From NCBI RefSeq assembly GCF_034439435.1, contig NZ_JAPCKJ010000004.1, forward strand, positions 186,001 to 250,000: 64,000 nucleotides of DNA, written 5' to 3'. Position 1 is the stretch's first letter. Each line of letters opens with the position of its first letter. The stretch comes from Sarcina sp034439435. GTDB taxonomy: Bacteria; Bacillota; Clostridia; Clostridiales; Clostridiaceae. The translations under genes were made by a program, and so were the position numbers. The notes beneath the pieces were generated by a model, which did no database searches, had not been told where the DNA came from, and saw only the letters and a program-made list of their open reading frames with translations. Below, piece after piece: positions 1 to 9,303 of the stretch.

Positions 1-69
1 AAAAAACTTCTACCAAACTAAGTTTTTCTCTTCTCATTTGCTATACTCTTATAATAAATTCCAAAAATA

Positions 70-114
70 AAGAAACCCCTCAGATAAATCTAAAGATTTT
101 CTAAAGAGTTTCTT
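70..114. terminator. Weak hairpin at left edge
   Basis: AAGAAAC (70-76) pairs with GTTTCTT (108-114) around an AT-rich loop. It may end a transcript from outside the window or back up repeat A1 as the end of the FUSC transcript. Confidence 0.3.
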
Positions 115-160
115 AATAAATTTTTAGTACAAAAAAATTCTCCTATATTCCTAATCAAAA

Positions 161-211
161 AAAGAGGCTATATCAAAAATAACTTTAAATTAAAGTTTTT
201 ATATTCTCTTT
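161..211. repeat. Repeat family A, short copy A1 (terminator-like)
   Basis: Starts with the family A edge AAAGAGGCTATATCAAAA and folds back through TTAAAG to CTCTTT followed by T residues. It lies 18 bases after the FUSC stop codon and probably serves as its terminator. Confidence 0.6.
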
Positions 212-228
212 TTTTATTTGTTATCTTA

Positions 229-2028
229 TTAATTATTTTCTTTGCATTCTTTCTCTATTTTATTAATAAAGTTATTTAAAAAAGTCTTATCAATAACTAA
301 ACCAGATGAGGAAACTTGCCATTTTGAATAGTGAGCTAATAATATAAATAATCTCATTCTTCTTATGATGTCACTTTGTTTCCTTACAAATTGATTAAAT
401 GAATCACTATTTTCAAACTTCTCATTACCTATTAATTTTGATTCTAAGAAGCTACAGTTTAACATTAATCTAAATACATTTTCATTATTAAACCCATTTT
501 CTATTGCATTTCTTAATTCTTCAATAAGATTATTAGTTAATTCCACATATCTATCTTTTAAATCATGAATAATATTGGATTTGCTATATGGAAAAAAGTA
601 TTTATTTGCTATTAATGCAATTATTGCTCCTATGAAAACATATATAAATCTATGAAAAGCAGGTATCAATACTTGTCCATGGCCTTCTAAACTTAATATT
701 AATAAAGCCATGCATATAACCTTTTTATCATAATCAGTAAACATATAATAACAAAATAAAAGAATTAGCATTAACAATTGCATAGGAATAGCTTTAGGAA
801 TAAATGTATATATAATCAAATACATTGAAACCCCTAATACAGTTCCTTTAAATCTATGCTTTGCTTTTGTTACAGTATCCTCTTTAAAAGGTTGAAGAAG
901 TACAAAAACCGTAGTAACCATCCATTTTCCCTGTGGAAGTTTTAAAATTTCTAGAATGAAAATTGCTATAGATACTGTTAGAGCTACTTTAAATGAATAA
1001 GATACTCCTAAGCTTCTTAATCCCCAATTGCTTTTATTTCTAATTAATGCTTTAAAATTCCTTTTGCTTTCATATATGCTCTTTAATTCATCTTGTTTAT
1101 ACTTATTTAAGTGATTAAACAGTATTCTTAACATTCTAATAAGTTCAATACCTTCTCTTATTTCTTTTTTATCCACTTTATAAGGACTATATTTTTCACC
1201 TAAGTTTTTAAAAATACTATTATCATCCACCAGAAAAACTTTTTTATTTAAAGCATTTTCCAGTGCTTCTAACTCACTTTTTAAGATTTCTAAATAATCT
1301 TTTTTAAAATTTTCATTTAAATTTCCTTTTCCTGTATTGTAAATTATAGTATTTATTCTTTCTAATATAAGAATAATATTAAAATAAATATTATCTTTAT
1401 TATTTGACATGAGAGCATTACTATTTCTTTCATCAAGTAAAAGCATTAATTTTCTTAACTCTTTATGTATATTGGAATTTTCTTCTTTTTTACAATTTCC
1501 ATTTAATATATTCTCTATTTCCATTTGAAGATTCTTTATAATTCCTAAAATTATATTTTTAGAACTTTTCTTAAACTTATTTTTATTAAAAATAAAGTTT
1601 ATTATTATTATGATGAAAACCCCTAATATTATTGCAATTATCCTCTTAGGTAAGTTTTCTAAGGTCGTAGGATCTTCCCACATAATTATATAAGTCATCA
1701 AGAATAGATAGGCTATACTACTCTTAAACTCTCTCATATAAATAAATAAAATACTAAATAAATTTATAGTATTAATAATAAGGCCTAAGAATGGATTTAT
1801 TGTTATAAAATATGAACTTATGGCCAAGTACACATTTAAACCTATGAATGTAGCTGTTTTGTAAACTGGATAAGCTGTTAAATCAATCCTTGTAAGTGCA
1901 TAGCTTGTCAGTCCTATCATCATTCCTATTCCACCATTTTCCAAGCCGAAAACACTTCCATAAAAAAGCATTAATACCACAGTAATAATGCCAAATAATA
2001 AAGCCTTACCTATCTTTTTTTTATCCAT
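229..2028 (-). CDS. FUSC-family integral membrane protein (aromatic-compound exporter-like)
   Basis: About 600 residues with the fusaric-acid-resistance layout: an N-terminal membrane bundle (about residues 5-160), a charged cytosolic stretch (about 165-335), then a second bundle beginning near GKWMVTTVFVLLQPF, a typical FUSC signature. Family members are proton-driven exporters of aromatic acids or unknown amphiphiles; the substrate here cannot be read from sequence. I chose the ATG at 2028 because GAAGGAGG lies 3-10 bases upstream; the frame stays open 30 codons further without a ribosome site. It is divergent from the MerR gene at 2375, whose product could regulate it, but this is inference from position only. 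Confidence 0.8.
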   Translation of the reverse strand: MDKKKIGKALLFGIITVVLMLFYGSVFGLENGGIGMMIGLTSYALTRIDLTAYPVYKTATFIGLNVYLAISSYFITINPFLGLIINTINLFSILFIYMREFKSSIAYLFLMTYIIMWEDPTTLENLPKRIIAIILGVFIIIIINFIFNKNKFKKSSKNIILGIIKNLQMEIENILNGNCKKEENSNIHKELRKLMLLLDERNSNALMSNNKDNIYFNIILILERINTIIYNTGKGNLNENFKKDYLEILKSELEALENALNKKVFLVDDNSIFKNLGEKYSPYKVDKKEIREGIELIRMLRILFNHLNKYKQDELKSIYESKRNFKALIRNKSNWGLRSLGVSYSFKVALTVSIAIFILEILKLPQGKWMVTTVFVLLQPFKEDTVTKAKHRFKGTVLGVSMYLIIYTFIPKAIPMQLLMLILLFCYYMFTDYDKKVICMALLILSLEGHGQVLIPAFHRFIYVFIGAIIALIANKYFFPYSKSNIIHDLKDRYVELTNNLIEELRNAIENGFNNENVFRLMLNCSFLESKLIGNEKFENSDSFNQFVRKQSDIIRRMRLFILLAHYSKWQVSSSGLVIDKTFLNNFINKIEKECKENN

Positions 2029-2171
2029 AAATCCTCCTTCTATTTTTATCTTTTGTAATATGCAATAAAATCTATAAATGCTCTTAAAAGCTTTGGTAAA
2101 TACTTTTATTGATAGCATTAAATTCTTCTATTAAAATTCAAAACTGTAGTTTTCTAAGTAATTTTAAATTT

Positions 2172-2232
2172 AGGCTATGTTTTAAACATATTTGAAAGTC
2201 TAACTAAAATTAGTATTCACTTAAAACATAAC
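2172..2232. repeat. Repeat family B, short copy B1
   Basis: Opens with GGCTATGTTTTAAAC and closes with TTAGTATTCACTTAAAACATA, both ends characteristic of family B; the middle of the full element is missing. It lies between the divergent FUSC and MerR genes. Confidence 0.55.
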
Positions 2233-2252
2233 TTTAATTTAAAGCAAAATTA

Positions 2253-2272
2253 GAGGGAGTAAAAACTCCCTC
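2253..2272. terminator. Short perfect hairpin upstream of the MerR gene
   Basis: GAGGGAGT, loop AAAA, ACTCCCTC. Eight base pairs, not followed by a strong T run. No gene ends nearby, so it may be a leader hairpin or insulator between divergent promoters. Confidence 0.45.
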
Positions 2273-2320
2273 ACAAATAATTTTTGGGTTTAATTTAATT
2301 TTAATAATACTTATTATAAA

Positions 2321-2339
2321 CTCTAGTATAATACTAGAG
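2321..2339. promoter_or_regulatory. Palindromic operator overlapping a -10 box
   Basis: CTCTAGTAT-A-ATACTAGAG is a perfect 9-base inverted repeat with one central base. It contains TATAAT (2327-2332), so a protein bound here would sit on the promoter core. It is 36 bases upstream of the MerR start codon and matches the 19-bp dyad size that MerR regulators use, so autoregulation is likely. Confidence 0.65.
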
Positions 2340-2374
2340 TAAAGAATAAATTTTAAAATGAGGTGAGATTTTTT

Positions 2375-3160
2375 TTGGATAAACTTTTTTCCATAGGCGA
2401 TGTTTCTAAAATAAATGAAATTTCCATAGATAGATTAAGAAATTACGATAAAATAGGATTGCTAGTTCCTTCTCATATAGATCCTAAAACTAATTATAGA
2501 TATTATTCTGAAGATCAATTTAGAAAACTAAGATTTATAAAATATTTAAGAAAAATAGGAACTCCCTTAAAAGAAATTGATTTAATTTTAAATAAAAATA
2601 CAGATTCTAAAGAATTCACAGATTTCCTAGATAACAAAATAAACTATATTGAAAAAGAAATTGAAAGTTTAGAAATAATTAAAGATGATATTTTAGAGCT
2701 TAAATTAAACTTTGAAAATAACATTAAGGTTAGTAATATTAACTATATTTATAAAAAACATTTTGATGAAAGATATGTACTAAAGAAAAGTATTAATAAG
2801 CCTATAAATTTTGTAGTTTCCCATAGAGAACAGGTTTTTTCAGAATTTAAAATGGAAATAAATAAAATTATTCAGAGTCGATCTTTTGAAAAGGGAATTT
2901 ATATTAAAGGCTTAGGTGACAGAAGCAAGGATAGTTCAGAGATTTATTTTCTCTTAAAAGATTATAAAAAATTACATAACTTTGTTATACCTAAAGGCGA
3001 ATATCTATGCCTTTCTTATGAAGAGGATCAAAGAAATAATGCTATATATGAACTTAAAAATTATATAGAAAAAAATAATATAATTATTAAAGGACCTATA
3101 TTAAATGTGGTTCTTTCAACACTTCCAAAAGAATATTTTCAATTTCAAATAAGAATATAA
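2375..3160 (+). CDS. MerR-family transcriptional regulator with effector-binding tail
   Basis: The N-terminal winged helix-turn-helix (about residues 1-70) shows the MerR pattern FSIGDVSKINEIS...LRNYDKIGLL...NYRYYSEDQF, followed by a coiled-coil dimerisation helix and a GyrI/BltR-like C-terminal ligand domain (about 120-261). Such regulators bind drugs or other amphiphiles and remodel promoters. I place the start at TTG 2375, seven bases after AGGTGAG (2361-2367); a GTG at 2363 lies inside that ribosome site. The 19-bp palindrome upstream is a probable own operator. The divergent FUSC exporter is a plausible target. The ligand is unknown. Confidence 0.85.
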   Translation: MDKLFSIGDVSKINEISIDRLRNYDKIGLLVPSHIDPKTNYRYYSEDQFRKLRFIKYLRKIGTPLKEIDLILNKNTDSKEFTDFLDNKINYIEKEIESLEIIKDDILELKLNFENNIKVSNINYIYKKHFDERYVLKKSINKPINFVVSHREQVFSEFKMEINKIIQSRSFEKGIYIKGLGDRSKDSSEIYFLLKDYKKLHNFVIPKGEYLCLSYEEDQRNNAIYELKNYIEKNNIIIKGPILNVVLSTLPKEYFQFQIRI

Positions 3161-3284
3161 AGTTCTTTTGTATGTTTAATAGCTTTTTATAATTTTTATC
3201 TAAATAAAATTCACATAAACTAGCTCTATCTTTAATTTATATTTTAAAGTTACAAATTACTTCTTAAGAATAATAAAACAAAAA

Positions 3285-3314
3285 AGAGATTATATTGAGC
3301 TCAATATAATCTCT
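3285..3314. terminator. Bidirectional terminator between MerR and GH85 genes
   Basis: A perfect 30-base palindrome (arms AGAGATTATATTGAG and its complement) flanked by A-rich sequence on the left and T-poor sequence on the right. It sits between two convergent genes. Confidence 0.8.
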
Positions 3315-3341
3315 AAAAATCTATTTATATAAAAATTATTA

Positions 3342-6300
3342 TTAATTTAACATCTTTTCAGTAATAAATTGAACTTCATACTGATCAACTACTCCATCAA
3401 GATTTAAATCACTATTTATACTTAACTCATTGTCATTGTCTACATTTCCTTGATATCTTGAAACAAGAGCTAAGTCACCTAAATTTATTACACCATCCTT
3501 ATTTATATCTCCAGTAAATTCATCAATAACTAGCTTGTTAAATCTATCTAAGGCATTTTCTAAGTCCTTAATAATATTTTTAACTTCTTCTTCTGAAGAA
3601 TTCTCATTATTATAGACTCCTTCTGCACTGGTAATAAATTTTTCTAAATCAGCTTTTGCACCAATATGATAATTACCTATCTCCATACCTTCTACTGCAT
3701 TTGATAAATCCTCTTTAGATGAATCTATTAATTTCTTTAAGTCATTTTTCACATTATAATCTATGCCATTTACTTCAACCTCATATATTCTAGCAGCACC
3801 GTCGCCCCCTTGTGTTGACTTATCAACTTTTAACTTCACATATCTTCCTTTAACAGGTTTAAAATTATCTAATGATGAAGCTCCCTGATTATCATTCTTT
3901 TTATAAACCTCTTCAAAGTTCTCTCCATCACTACTAACAGATAAAGTATATGCTCTAGTATTCATGGATTGGCTTTCCCCACCAGCTTGAGCATGCTTTA
4001 TTCCCACACTTCCTATTAACTTATCTTCTCCTAAATCTATAGTTATCCAATGTGGTCCATTTCCAACAGCACACCACTTTGTATTATAACTACCATCAAC
4101 TGCAAATCTTGGAGCCTCACTTCCACTAACATATCCTGAAGCCGTAGTAGATTTATTTAATGCCATATTATAAATGTTCTTGGCATCTTCTGTGACTACT
4201 ATACCTTCTTCCATAATTTCAATGTCTTCTCCTGATGAATTTTTAGCTTTTAAAGTAACGGAATAAACTCCTTCTTTTTCATAGGTTACAGTAGGATTAT
4301 CTTCTGTACTAGTTTCTATATTAGCTCCTTCAAATACCCACTCTACATTCTCAGTTACCTCACTACTAGTATTAGTAAATGTAACACTCTCTCCTGGTGC
4401 TACTAAGGTTTTAGATACTTCAAATTTAGCTTCTGGAGCCGGATATTCTGGCCATTCTAAGGTAGCAGTTTTACTATTTCCAGATTCATAATTTTTATTT
4501 ATGGCAACAACTTCTATATCAGTATTGATTTCTTTAGAATTTACTCTCTTTAGATTTCCTACAAAGTAACTTGTATTTGGTGTTGCTCCTAAAAATTCTT
4601 TACTTCCATCTTCATTAACGCTGTAAACTTCATAGTGATTAATATTTTCTTTATTTCCATCTATAGTCCAAGAAAGTCTTAATCCAGCATTTATTCCTCC
4701 ATTAAATTCTGCTTCATCTATAGAGAATGATTCTATATCTGCAACTTCACTGTGGTTATTATCTTTAACTGTTATATTTCCTAAATTAACTTTTATATTT
4801 TCTAAATTAGTATCACTAGATAACTTATAAGATATATTCTTTATTGATTTTCCTTCAAATGGTGACATATTATAAACAACCTTTGTCCAATCTATTCCTA
4901 AGTCTTTATCACCCTCTATTATTGCTTCACTTCCATCATGGAATTGTAAGACTAAATCAAGTTTAACCCCTTCATTATTTGCTTTAGCAACTGTTGAGAA
5001 TTCAATATTTGATGGTATTAATAAATCTGCACTATATAGTTTTATTGTGGAAGACTTATTCTCACTTAAATTTCCTTCAAGCTTTATTGAGTTTCCTCCA
5101 TAATAAGCTGTTTCAAAATCCATATCGGCTTTTAATAAGTTACCATCTTCATTATTTATTATCCACCTATAGGTAGGCATAATATCATTTAAACTTCTAT
5201 TATTCCAAGGCTCCTCTGAAACAACTTCTCCATCAACATAATATGCTTCTCCATTTCCCATTGAAAAGTTTGTTATGAAAGGAATTGAATTAACTACTGT
5301 TTTCTCAACAGCATAATTTGAAAGTCCTCTCCAAGTTGAATTTGAAGCATTACTTAAAACTTCTGATGGGTCTCCCATCTTATTTACCCAAAATGTACTT
5401 TCTTTTTCCATAAATTCATCCTGTGAATTTGAAGAAAAATAAGTCCAACTTGGACAATATAATCCCAATGAAACGTATGGATTTTTCCCATTAGGAGCAA
5501 ATTGATCCCAGCTTATTCCTGTGTTATATCCATTGGCTTGGACATCAATTCCTGCATATAAATCATATGGGTCAATTCCATTGTTGTTTGCGTAATCTCT
5601 TGAATTTCTTAAAAGATTTCCATAGCTCCACCAGAAATTTAGAAACATACTATCTGAAACCTTATTCCCAGCATCATCTACCATAAACATTTTGTTTCTA
5701 TCATTTAATTGGTTTTGCCATGATATGCTTCCTGAATTTGTCATAGAATCATACCACATAATTTCAATGCCTTCTGGTGCATTTTCTTTAAAATATTTTA
5801 TAAACTCTTGCATATCCTTTGCATCTTGAGAATTACCACCTGCTGTTTCTTGATTTATAAACCAACCATCGAATCCATATTCTACTGCTACTTCAATTAA
5901 TTTATCAGCCATTGGAAAATTACCATTTTCATCTTTTTGAATAAATTCTTTTACCCAACTAAACTTTCCACCATAAGCTCCAGGTGGAAAAAATACTGTA
6001 CCTAATACAGGAACTCCATTTTTATGTGCTGAATCTGTTACATCTGCACTTGGTGGAACTATTATTCCTTCTCCAGCTGACCCTCCCCAATATACTAATG
6101 AATCAATATATTGCCAATATGAAAATGTGTTTGAACTAAATTCATTAAAACCTTGAGACGGATTTCCAGTAGTACTCTCATTCATGATAGATAAGGCTGC
6201 TATTTTAACATCTTTACTTTGATTCTCATTAACAGTTTCTAAACGATCCTTATCTACTCTTTCAGCTAATGGAATTGTACTTTTATTAAAAACAGCATCT

Positions 6301-6509
6301 TTATCATTTTCTGGACTCCAATTTAACAAATCTTCTGGAAACCAATAAGATGCTATTGGTTGATTTGAAAACTCCTCTCTAGATTTTACTTCCCTCTCTG
6401 AAGAAACGTTAATATTACTTTCACCTGTTATGCCTTTAGCAAACGTTGTCATAGGACTTAATGCAACTGAACAAGCAATTATTGAACAAATTAGCTTTTT
6501 TTTATTCAT
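3342..6509 (-). CDS. Secreted endo-beta-N-acetylglucosaminidase (GH85) with PKD, F5/8C, FIVAR-like and dockerin modules
   Basis: About 1055 residues. A signal peptide (KKKLICSIIACSVALSPM, cleavage near TFA-KG) is followed by a GH85 catalytic module (about 45-410) with FDGWFINQET. Asn219 and Glu221 match the oxazoline-stabilising Asn and acid Glu of the family. Next come a beta-sandwich (430-585), an Fn3-like stretch (590-685), a PKD domain (690-772), an F5/8C/CBM32 domain (778-915), a FIVAR-like helical domain (920-995) and a dockerin (from about 998) with two calcium loops, DINKDGVINLGD and DLNLDGVVDQYE. It should cut the chitobiose core of N-glycans outside the cell and join cohesin-bearing glycosidases. 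The ATG at 6509 follows AAAGGGTGG; an earlier start would lengthen the signal peptide without a ribosome site. No LPXTG anchor is present. Confidence 0.92.
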   Translation of the reverse strand: MNKKKLICSIIACSVALSPMTTFAKGITGESNINVSSEREVKSREEFSNQPIASYWFPEDLLNWSPENDKDAVFNKSTIPLAERVDKDRLETVNENQSKDVKIAALSIMNESTTGNPSQGFNEFSSNTFSYWQYIDSLVYWGGSAGEGIIVPPSADVTDSAHKNGVPVLGTVFFPPGAYGGKFSWVKEFIQKDENGNFPMADKLIEVAVEYGFDGWFINQETAGGNSQDAKDMQEFIKYFKENAPEGIEIMWYDSMTNSGSISWQNQLNDRNKMFMVDDAGNKVSDSMFLNFWWSYGNLLRNSRDYANNNGIDPYDLYAGIDVQANGYNTGISWDQFAPNGKNPYVSLGLYCPSWTYFSSNSQDEFMEKESTFWVNKMGDPSEVLSNASNSTWRGLSNYAVEKTVVNSIPFITNFSMGNGEAYYVDGEVVSEEPWNNRSLNDIMPTYRWIINNEDGNLLKADMDFETAYYGGNSIKLEGNLSENKSSTIKLYSADLLIPSNIEFSTVAKANNEGVKLDLVLQFHDGSEAIIEGDKDLGIDWTKVVYNMSPFEGKSIKNISYKLSSDTNLENIKVNLGNITVKDNNHSEVADIESFSIDEAEFNGGINAGLRLSWTIDGNKENINHYEVYSVNEDGSKEFLGATPNTSYFVGNLKRVNSKEINTDIEVVAINKNYESGNSKTATLEWPEYPAPEAKFEVSKTLVAPGESVTFTNTSSEVTENVEWVFEGANIETSTEDNPTVTYEKEGVYSVTLKAKNSSGEDIEIMEEGIVVTEDAKNIYNMALNKSTTASGYVSGSEAPRFAVDGSYNTKWCAVGNGPHWITIDLGEDKLIGSVGIKHAQAGGESQSMNTRAYTLSVSSDGENFEEVYKKNDNQGASSLDNFKPVKGRYVKLKVDKSTQGGDGAARIYEVEVNGIDYNVKNDLKKLIDSSKEDLSNAVEGMEIGNYHIGAKADLEKFITSAEGVYNNENSSEEEVKNIIKDLENALDRFNKLVIDEFTGDINKDGVINLGDLALVSRYQGNVDNDNELSINSDLNLDGVVDQYEVQFITEKMLN

Positions 6510-6571
6510 TCCACCCTTTAATAACCTACACATACATTCTTTTCCCTCATTTCACATAATATTTACTTAAC

Positions 6572-6599
6572 ATAATATGTATATTATTTAAAGGTTCAA
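6572..6599 (-). promoter_or_regulatory. Probable promoter of the GH85 gene
   Basis: Minus strand TTGAAC (6594-6599), 16-base spacer, TATTAT (6572-6577). About 60 bases upstream of the start codon. No clear operator is visible. Confidence 0.5.
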
Positions 6600-6698
6600 T
6601 TTAGAACAAATAATTATACCCATATCTATTCTACTTTTAATTTTAACAATTATAATTTCTAAACTAATTTATAGCTATTAATTTATCTTGTAAATACC

Positions 6699-6801
6699 AA
6701 AAGAGGCTATATCAAAAAAACTTAAGATAAAGTTTATAAATATTCTAAAATTCCTAATCTATTTATAAGACTTTATTTTTTTATTTTGATATGACCTCTT
6801 T
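6699..6801. repeat. Repeat family A, mid-size copy A2
   Basis: 103 bases with inverted ends AAAGAGGCTATATCAAAA and TTTTGATATGACCTCTTT. The interior keeps the outer arms (AAAGTTTATAAATATTCT...) but lacks the central core of the full copies. It lies 28 bases after the stop of the VOC gene and may terminate it. Confidence 0.75.
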
Positions 6802-6828
6802 CAATCATATTTAAATTGATATTATTTT

Positions 6829-7212
6829 TTAAGATTCATAAAGTTCTATTGGTAATCCATCTGGATCACTAAAAAAGGTAAATCTCTTTCCAGTAAGCTC
6901 ATCAACTCTTATGTCTTCAACTTCAATACCGTTACTTAAAAGATTTTCTACTTCTAATTTGATATCATCAACTTTAAAGGCTAAGTGTCTTAATCCACAA
7001 GCCTCTGGATAGCTTGGTCTTTTTGGAGGATTTTTAAATGAAAATAACTCTATTTGACATTCTCCAATCTTTAAATCAAGTTTGAAAGAATCCCTTTCTT
7101 CTCTGTAAACTTCTCTAATTATTTCAAGACCTAGTATATTAACATAGAAATTTTTAGATTTCTCATAATCTGAAGCAATAATTGCTACATGATGTATCTT
7201 CTTTAAATTCAT
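6829..7212 (-). CDS. VOC-family protein (SMU/GloA2-like lactoylglutathione lyase homologue)
   Basis: 127 residues, the normal length for a single-chain VOC protein made of two beta-alpha-beta-beta-beta modules. The four expected metal ligands are present: His8 (KKIHHVAI), Glu55 (CQIELF), His76 (LRHLAFKV) and Glu123 (LPIELYES). Members act as glyoxalases, dioxygenases or isomerases on small electrophiles; the substrate is not predictable. The ribosome site GAGGAGG precedes the start at a good distance. It appears monocistronic. It is not a close copy of the glyoxalase at 10594-10974, which resembles classic GloA more closely. Confidence 0.85.
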   Translation of the reverse strand: MNLKKIHHVAIIASDYEKSKNFYVNILGLEIIREVYREERDSFKLDLKIGECQIELFSFKNPPKRPSYPEACGLRHLAFKVDDIKLEVENLLSNGIEVEDIRVDELTGKRFTFFSDPDGLPIELYES

Positions 7213-7339
7213 TTAATACCTCCTCATTAATATAAACTAATTACTCAACTCTACTTCTATATAAGTATTAATTTTTATCTATTCATTTAGATATAATTAA
7301 AAGTTAATACCATCTTTAAAACATATTTATCATCAAATA

Positions 7340-7663
7340 TTAATGTGTTCCGTGAACAATTTTAAATCCTTCTTTTTCTAAAATTCTTTCATGCTTTTTA
7401 TAGTCATCACATTCAACTTCTATACAATGAGATATGTGTATTGTTTCAACACCATTCTTTTTTAATTGCTTTATTTTATGTATCCAATTTTCCCCTTCAA
7501 CTAATGTATCCTTGCAGCCAACACAATAAAAGAAACTAGCTAAATCCTCTTTATTTTCTCCATAAATACTGAAGGCCGCTGTTGAATTATTATATGCCTT
7601 AAAGCACCCTGATGCAGCACACTTTCCTATCATTTTTCTACATGCCATTATAGCTATGCTCAT
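7340..7663 (-). CDS. CGGC-domain small redox or metal-binding protein
   Basis: 107 residues matching the CGGC domain pattern: MACRKMIGKCAASGCF at the N-terminus, YCVGC in the middle and HISHCIEVEC near the C-terminus. Nine cysteines, several paired with histidines, suggest metal or redox chemistry. The biochemical role of the family is not established. GGAAGG lies 9 bases before the ATG. No operon partner: the next gene upstream is more than 300 bases away. Confidence 0.75.
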   Translation of the reverse strand: MSIAIMACRKMIGKCAASGCFKAYNNSTAAFSIYGENKEDLASFFYCVGCKDTLVEGENWIHKIKQLKKNGVETIHISHCIEVECDDYKKHERILEKEGFKIVHGTH

Positions 7664-7809
7664 TAAATCATTCCTTCCATTCTGTTATACACAGTTATTA
7701 TACCATATGTTTTAAATAACACCTCAATAAATAGAAGGCGTCTTTTTACTTCTTTCAGAAGTGTCAATTCAAGATACCAAATTGAAAAATTGAACTTTTA
7801 CTTAAAATT

Positions 7810-7862
7810 AAGCTATGTCTTAAGGACTAGCTAAGAATAAACACTGGTTTAAACCATAGCTT
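7810..7862. repeat. Repeat family B, short copy B2
   Basis: AGCTATGTCTTAAG...GACTAGCTAAGAATAAACACTGGTTTAAACCATAGCT; both outer ends and the AGCTAA-AAACAC segment typical of family B are kept, the core is lost. Confidence 0.5.
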
Positions 7863-7877
7863 ATTTTTAATTATAAA

Positions 7878-7934
7878 AAAGCTATATCAGAAACCTCTTA
7901 AATAAAATTATTGTAATTGGCTTCTAATATAGCT
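7878..7934. repeat. Repeat family A, degenerate short copy A3
   Basis: AGCTATATCAGAA pairs with TTCTAATATAGCT across an AT-rich loop. It is 36 bases after the alcohol dehydrogenase stop codon and probably works as its terminator. Confidence 0.5.
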
Positions 7935-7969
7935 CATATATTATGAAATTTAATTAAGTGGCAATTTAA

Positions 7970-9118
7970 TTACATAGCTTTTTTAAATATAGCTATTACT
8001 TCTTCTAAATTTCCTTTTCTTGGATTTGTTAATGCACAAGCATCATTTAAAGCATTAGTAGCTAAAGTTTCGAAGTCACTTTCTTTTACTCCTAATACTC
8101 CAAGACCTTCTGGGATTCCTACAGTTTGAGATAATGATTTTATCATATCTATGCAAAGATCTGCGCCTTGCTCATCTGTTAATCCTTCAATATTTCCACC
8201 CATTATCTTAGCTATTTTAGCTAATCTAGCGGCACTTGTAGCTTTATTGTACTCTTGAACATGTGGTAATAATATTGCATTACATACTCCATGAGGTAAG
8301 TTATAGAATCCACCTAATTGGTGAGCCATAGCATGAACGTATCCTAAACTTGCATTGTTAAATGCCATTCCTGCTAAGTATTCAGCATAAGCCATCATGT
8401 CTCTCGCTTCTACATCTTCTCCATTTTCAACAGCCTTAACTAGGTAAGTGCTTATAAGTTCTATAGCTTTCTCTGCGCAAGCATCTGTTATTGGTGTAGC
8501 CGCTGTTGAAACATAAGCCTCTATAGCGTGTGTTAAAGCATCCATACCTGTAGCTGCTGTTAATGATTTTGGCATAGCAAGCATTAACATTGGATCATTA
8601 ACTGCTATAATTGGTGTTAAATGTTTATCAACTAAAGCCATTTTTATATGTCTTTCTTCATCTGTTATAATAGCGAATAAAGTCATTTCACTACCAGTAC
8701 CAGCAGTTGTATTTATACCTACCATTGGTAATTGCGGCTTTTTAGATCTATCTACACCTTCATAGTCTTTAATTTCTCCACCATTAGTAGCTAATAAAGC
8801 TATTCCTTTAGCACAGTCATGAGCTGAACCTCCACCTAATGATATAACGAAATCACATTCTTTTTCTTTTAATAGGGCTAAACCATCATTAACATTTTTA
8901 ACTGTTGGATTTGGTTTAGTTTCATCATATATTGCATATTCAATATTTTTACTATCTAAAACATCTGTTACCTTTTTAACTATTCCTATTTGTCCTAAAA
9001 CTTTATCTGTTACTATTAAAGCTTTTTTAAATCCTAATTCTGCAACTTGTTCTCCAGCGTCTTTTAAGCAATCTGCTCCCATTAAACTTATAGCTGGCAT
9101 AAAAAATTTATAACTCAT
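7970..9118 (-). CDS. Iron-containing alcohol dehydrogenase (1,3-propanediol dehydrogenase/DhaT-like)
   Basis: 382 residues, normal for group III Fe-dependent alcohol dehydrogenases. The NAD(P) Rossmann segment contains LGGGSAHDCAKG (94-105). Iron ligands are visible as Asp193 and His197 (GMDALTHAIEAY), His262 (VHAMAHQLGG) and His276 (LPHGVC). It should reduce short aldehydes such as 3-hydroxypropionaldehyde, or oxidise the matching alcohols, in the cytosol. The ATG at 9118 follows GGAGG by 8 bases; a TTG five codons earlier overlaps that site. It is divergent from an AraC regulator at 9304, which likely controls it. No glycerol dehydratase genes are in the window, so the physiological substrate is uncertain. 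Confidence 0.9.
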   Translation of the reverse strand: MSYKFFMPAISLMGADCLKDAGEQVAELGFKKALIVTDKVLGQIGIVKKVTDVLDSKNIEYAIYDETKPNPTVKNVNDGLALLKEKECDFVISLGGGSAHDCAKGIALLATNGGEIKDYEGVDRSKKPQLPMVGINTTAGTGSEMTLFAIITDEERHIKMALVDKHLTPIIAVNDPMLMLAMPKSLTAATGMDALTHAIEAYVSTAATPITDACAEKAIELISTYLVKAVENGEDVEARDMMAYAEYLAGMAFNNASLGYVHAMAHQLGGFYNLPHGVCNAILLPHVQEYNKATSAARLAKIAKIMGGNIEGLTDEQGADLCIDMIKSLSQTVGIPEGLGVLGVKESDFETLATNALNDACALTNPRKGNLEEVIAIFKKAM

Positions 9119-9254
9119 ATTCTCTTCCTCCAAGTCCTTCTCTCAAATGTATTCCCAATATTTATCCCCAAGTTATAATTTAATTTTAATTTAATGTTAA
9201 AAATTTAACTAATCGATTTTTTCAAAAAATATCTCATTTTTAAATCGACATAAA

Positions 9255-9282
9255 TTGACAACCTTATCATAGCTTATATATT
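9255..9282 (+). promoter_or_regulatory. Promoter of the AraC-family gene
   Basis: TTGACA (9255-9260), 16-base spacer, TATATT (9277-9282). Just upstream, related ATCGA-containing words occur at 9212 and 9244 in the shared divergent region and may be regulator sites. Confidence 0.6.
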
Positions 9283-9303
9283 ATTTATTATGAGGTGAAT
9301 TTT

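Noticed and set aside
4994..5176. Plus-strand open frame within the GH85 gene
   Set aside because: Opposite-strand shadow of a well-supported gene; no ribosome site or known motif.
7741..7800. Possible riboswitch upstream of the CGGC gene
   Set aside because: The stretch lacks any conserved aptamer motif and is not followed by a convincing terminator/antiterminator pair.
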